A stretch of DNA of 64,000 bases, from contig NZ_CP080627.1 in assembly GCF_025917315.1 (NCBI RefSeq), forward strand, positions 744,001-808,000. The letters run 5' to 3'. Numbering within the stretch: the first letter of the stretch is position 1; each line of letters begins with the position of its first letter. The stretch comes from Halomonas qaidamensis. Lineage in GTDB: Bacteria; Pseudomonadota; Gammaproteobacteria; Pseudomonadales; Halomonadaceae. Positions 63,368 through 64,000 of this stretch are shown in pieces. The notes below the pieces were generated by a model. It was not told the DNA's origin and ran no database searches. It was given only the letters and a program-made list of their open reading frames with translations. The position numbers and the translations under genes are program-made.

Positions 63368-63844
63368 ATGACACGCGTTGCTATTTTTGTGGATACCCAG
63401 AACGTCTATTACACCGTGCGCGAAGCCTACGGCAAACACTTTGATTATCGCCGATTTTGGGCGAAGGTGACGGCGGACCGTGAAGTACTCACCGCTCGCT
63501 GCTATGCCATTGATAAGGGCGATGCCAAGCAGCGTGAGTTCCAGAATATCCTCCGCTCGATTGGGTTTGAGGTCAGGCTCAAGCCATTCATCCAGCGCTC
63601 GGATGGTTCTGCCAAGGGCGACTGGGACGTGGGGATCACGCTGGATGCTATCGAGTACGCGGCGAAAGCGGATGTGGTGGTGCTGGTCTCCGGCGATGGC
63701 GATTTCGATCTTCTGGCCCAGAAAATCCGTGAAGTACATGGCAAGCGTGTCGAGGTCTATGGCGTGCCCCAGCTCAGCGCAGCCTCTCTCATCAATGCCG
63801 CGAGCGAGTTTATTCCCATCGAGCGGGGATTGCTGTTGGGGTGA
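63368..63844 (+). CDS. NYN domain nuclease-like protein (LabA/DUF88)
   Basis: 158 residues from the ATG at 63368. PIN-like NYN fold: the metal-binding acidic residues in VAIFVDTQN, GDWDVGITLDAIEYA and VLVSGDGDFDLL are all kept, so it should be an active RNase-type enzyme. Target unknown. GC-rich codon use like the core genome suggests it lies beyond the island's right edge. Confidence 0.9.
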   Translation: MTRVAIFVDTQNVYYTVREAYGKHFDYRRFWAKVTADREVLTARCYAIDKGDAKQREFQNILRSIGFEVRLKPFIQRSDGSAKGDWDVGITLDAIEYAAKADVVVLVSGDGDFDLLAQKIREVHGKRVEVYGVPQLSAASLINAASEFIPIERGLLLG

Positions 63845-63869
63845 ATGAGAGGGCTGAGCCGAATAATCC

Positions 63870-63998
63870 TTAGGCCTTTTCGATACCATCTACCAAAAAG
63901 ACGCGGTAATCGGCACCCTGGAAACGGTGCTTACGGGCTTCCTGATAGGCGGGGCTTTCGTACCAGGCGCGGGCGGCGGCCATATCGGGGAAGCGTAG
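63870..63998 (-). CDS. DUF1330 family protein, C-terminal part (cut by window)
   Basis: The minus-strand frame from the window end reads LRFPDMAAARAWYESPAYQEA and ends VDGIEKA then stop at 63870. The MAAARAWYESPAYQ stretch is characteristic of small ferredoxin-like DUF1330 proteins of unknown function (about 95 residues). Only 42 residues are visible; the start is outside the window. Convergent with the NYN gene. Confidence 0.85.
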   Translation of the reverse strand, partial: LRFPDMAAARAWYESPAYQEARKHRFQGADYRVFLVDGIEKA

Positions 63999-64000
63999 AA

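Overview
The window looks like a chromosomal segment of a moderately halophilic gammaproteobacterium of the Halomonas type (inference). GltD, FdxA, MutS, ZipA and LigA are closest in character to Pseudomonas/Oceanospirillales proteins. The orders fdxA-mutS-pncC-recA-recX-alaS-lysC-csrA-tRNA and smc-zipA-ligA are classic gamma blocks, and a sodium-pumping oxaloacetate decarboxylase is present.

Layout. 1-5622: gltD (5' end cut by the window), pyrG, kdsA, eno. 5640-6003: an intergenic region with a perfect GacA box and a GGA-rich RsmZ/CsrB-type small RNA. 6125-16045: fdxA and mutS (minus), then pncC, recA (LexA box), recX, alaS, lysC and csrA, so the window carries both CsrA and a probable CsrA-sequestering RNA. 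16170-16529: tRNA-Ser(GCT) and two identical tRNA-Arg(ACG). 16687-22592: dusC, oadGAB, a YigZ-type gene, and an SOS-controlled LexA/UmuD-like gene that has lost its catalytic serine. 22734-29907: complete ccmABCDEFGHI cytochrome c maturation operon. 29944-42810: smc, zipA, ligA, a YheU-like gene, mnmC, yciI, RNase AM, yciO. 42958-48384: a voltage-gated K+ channel with a zinc ribbon, a CYTH phosphatase-like gene, a Pit phosphate system, argA. 48518-52374: an SDR gene and a set of small stress/envelope genes, including a 45-residue protein gene. 52418-59221: xseA, a Pho-box-controlled Na+/phosphate symporter with a PhoU-like partner, guaB, guaA.

59222 to about 63300 is an accessory island abutting the 3' end of guaA, a known island insertion hotspot. 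It holds a TraJ-like conjugation relic, an AT-rich gene for an LA2681-type HEPN protein with an intact RX4H motif (candidate RNase/defence protein), a 54-residue basic protein gene, a ParDE toxin-antitoxin pair with an operator palindrome, and a decayed RhuM fragment. An NYN-domain nuclease gene and the tail of a DUF1330 gene follow.

The less ordinary signals are the HEPN gene, the Ser-less S24 protein under two LexA boxes, the paired GacA boxes upstream of the Rsm RNA, the unlisted small genes at 49891 and 61795, and the many two- or three-copy 13-22 bp tandem repeats. Everything here is read by eye; no alignment or database search was run.
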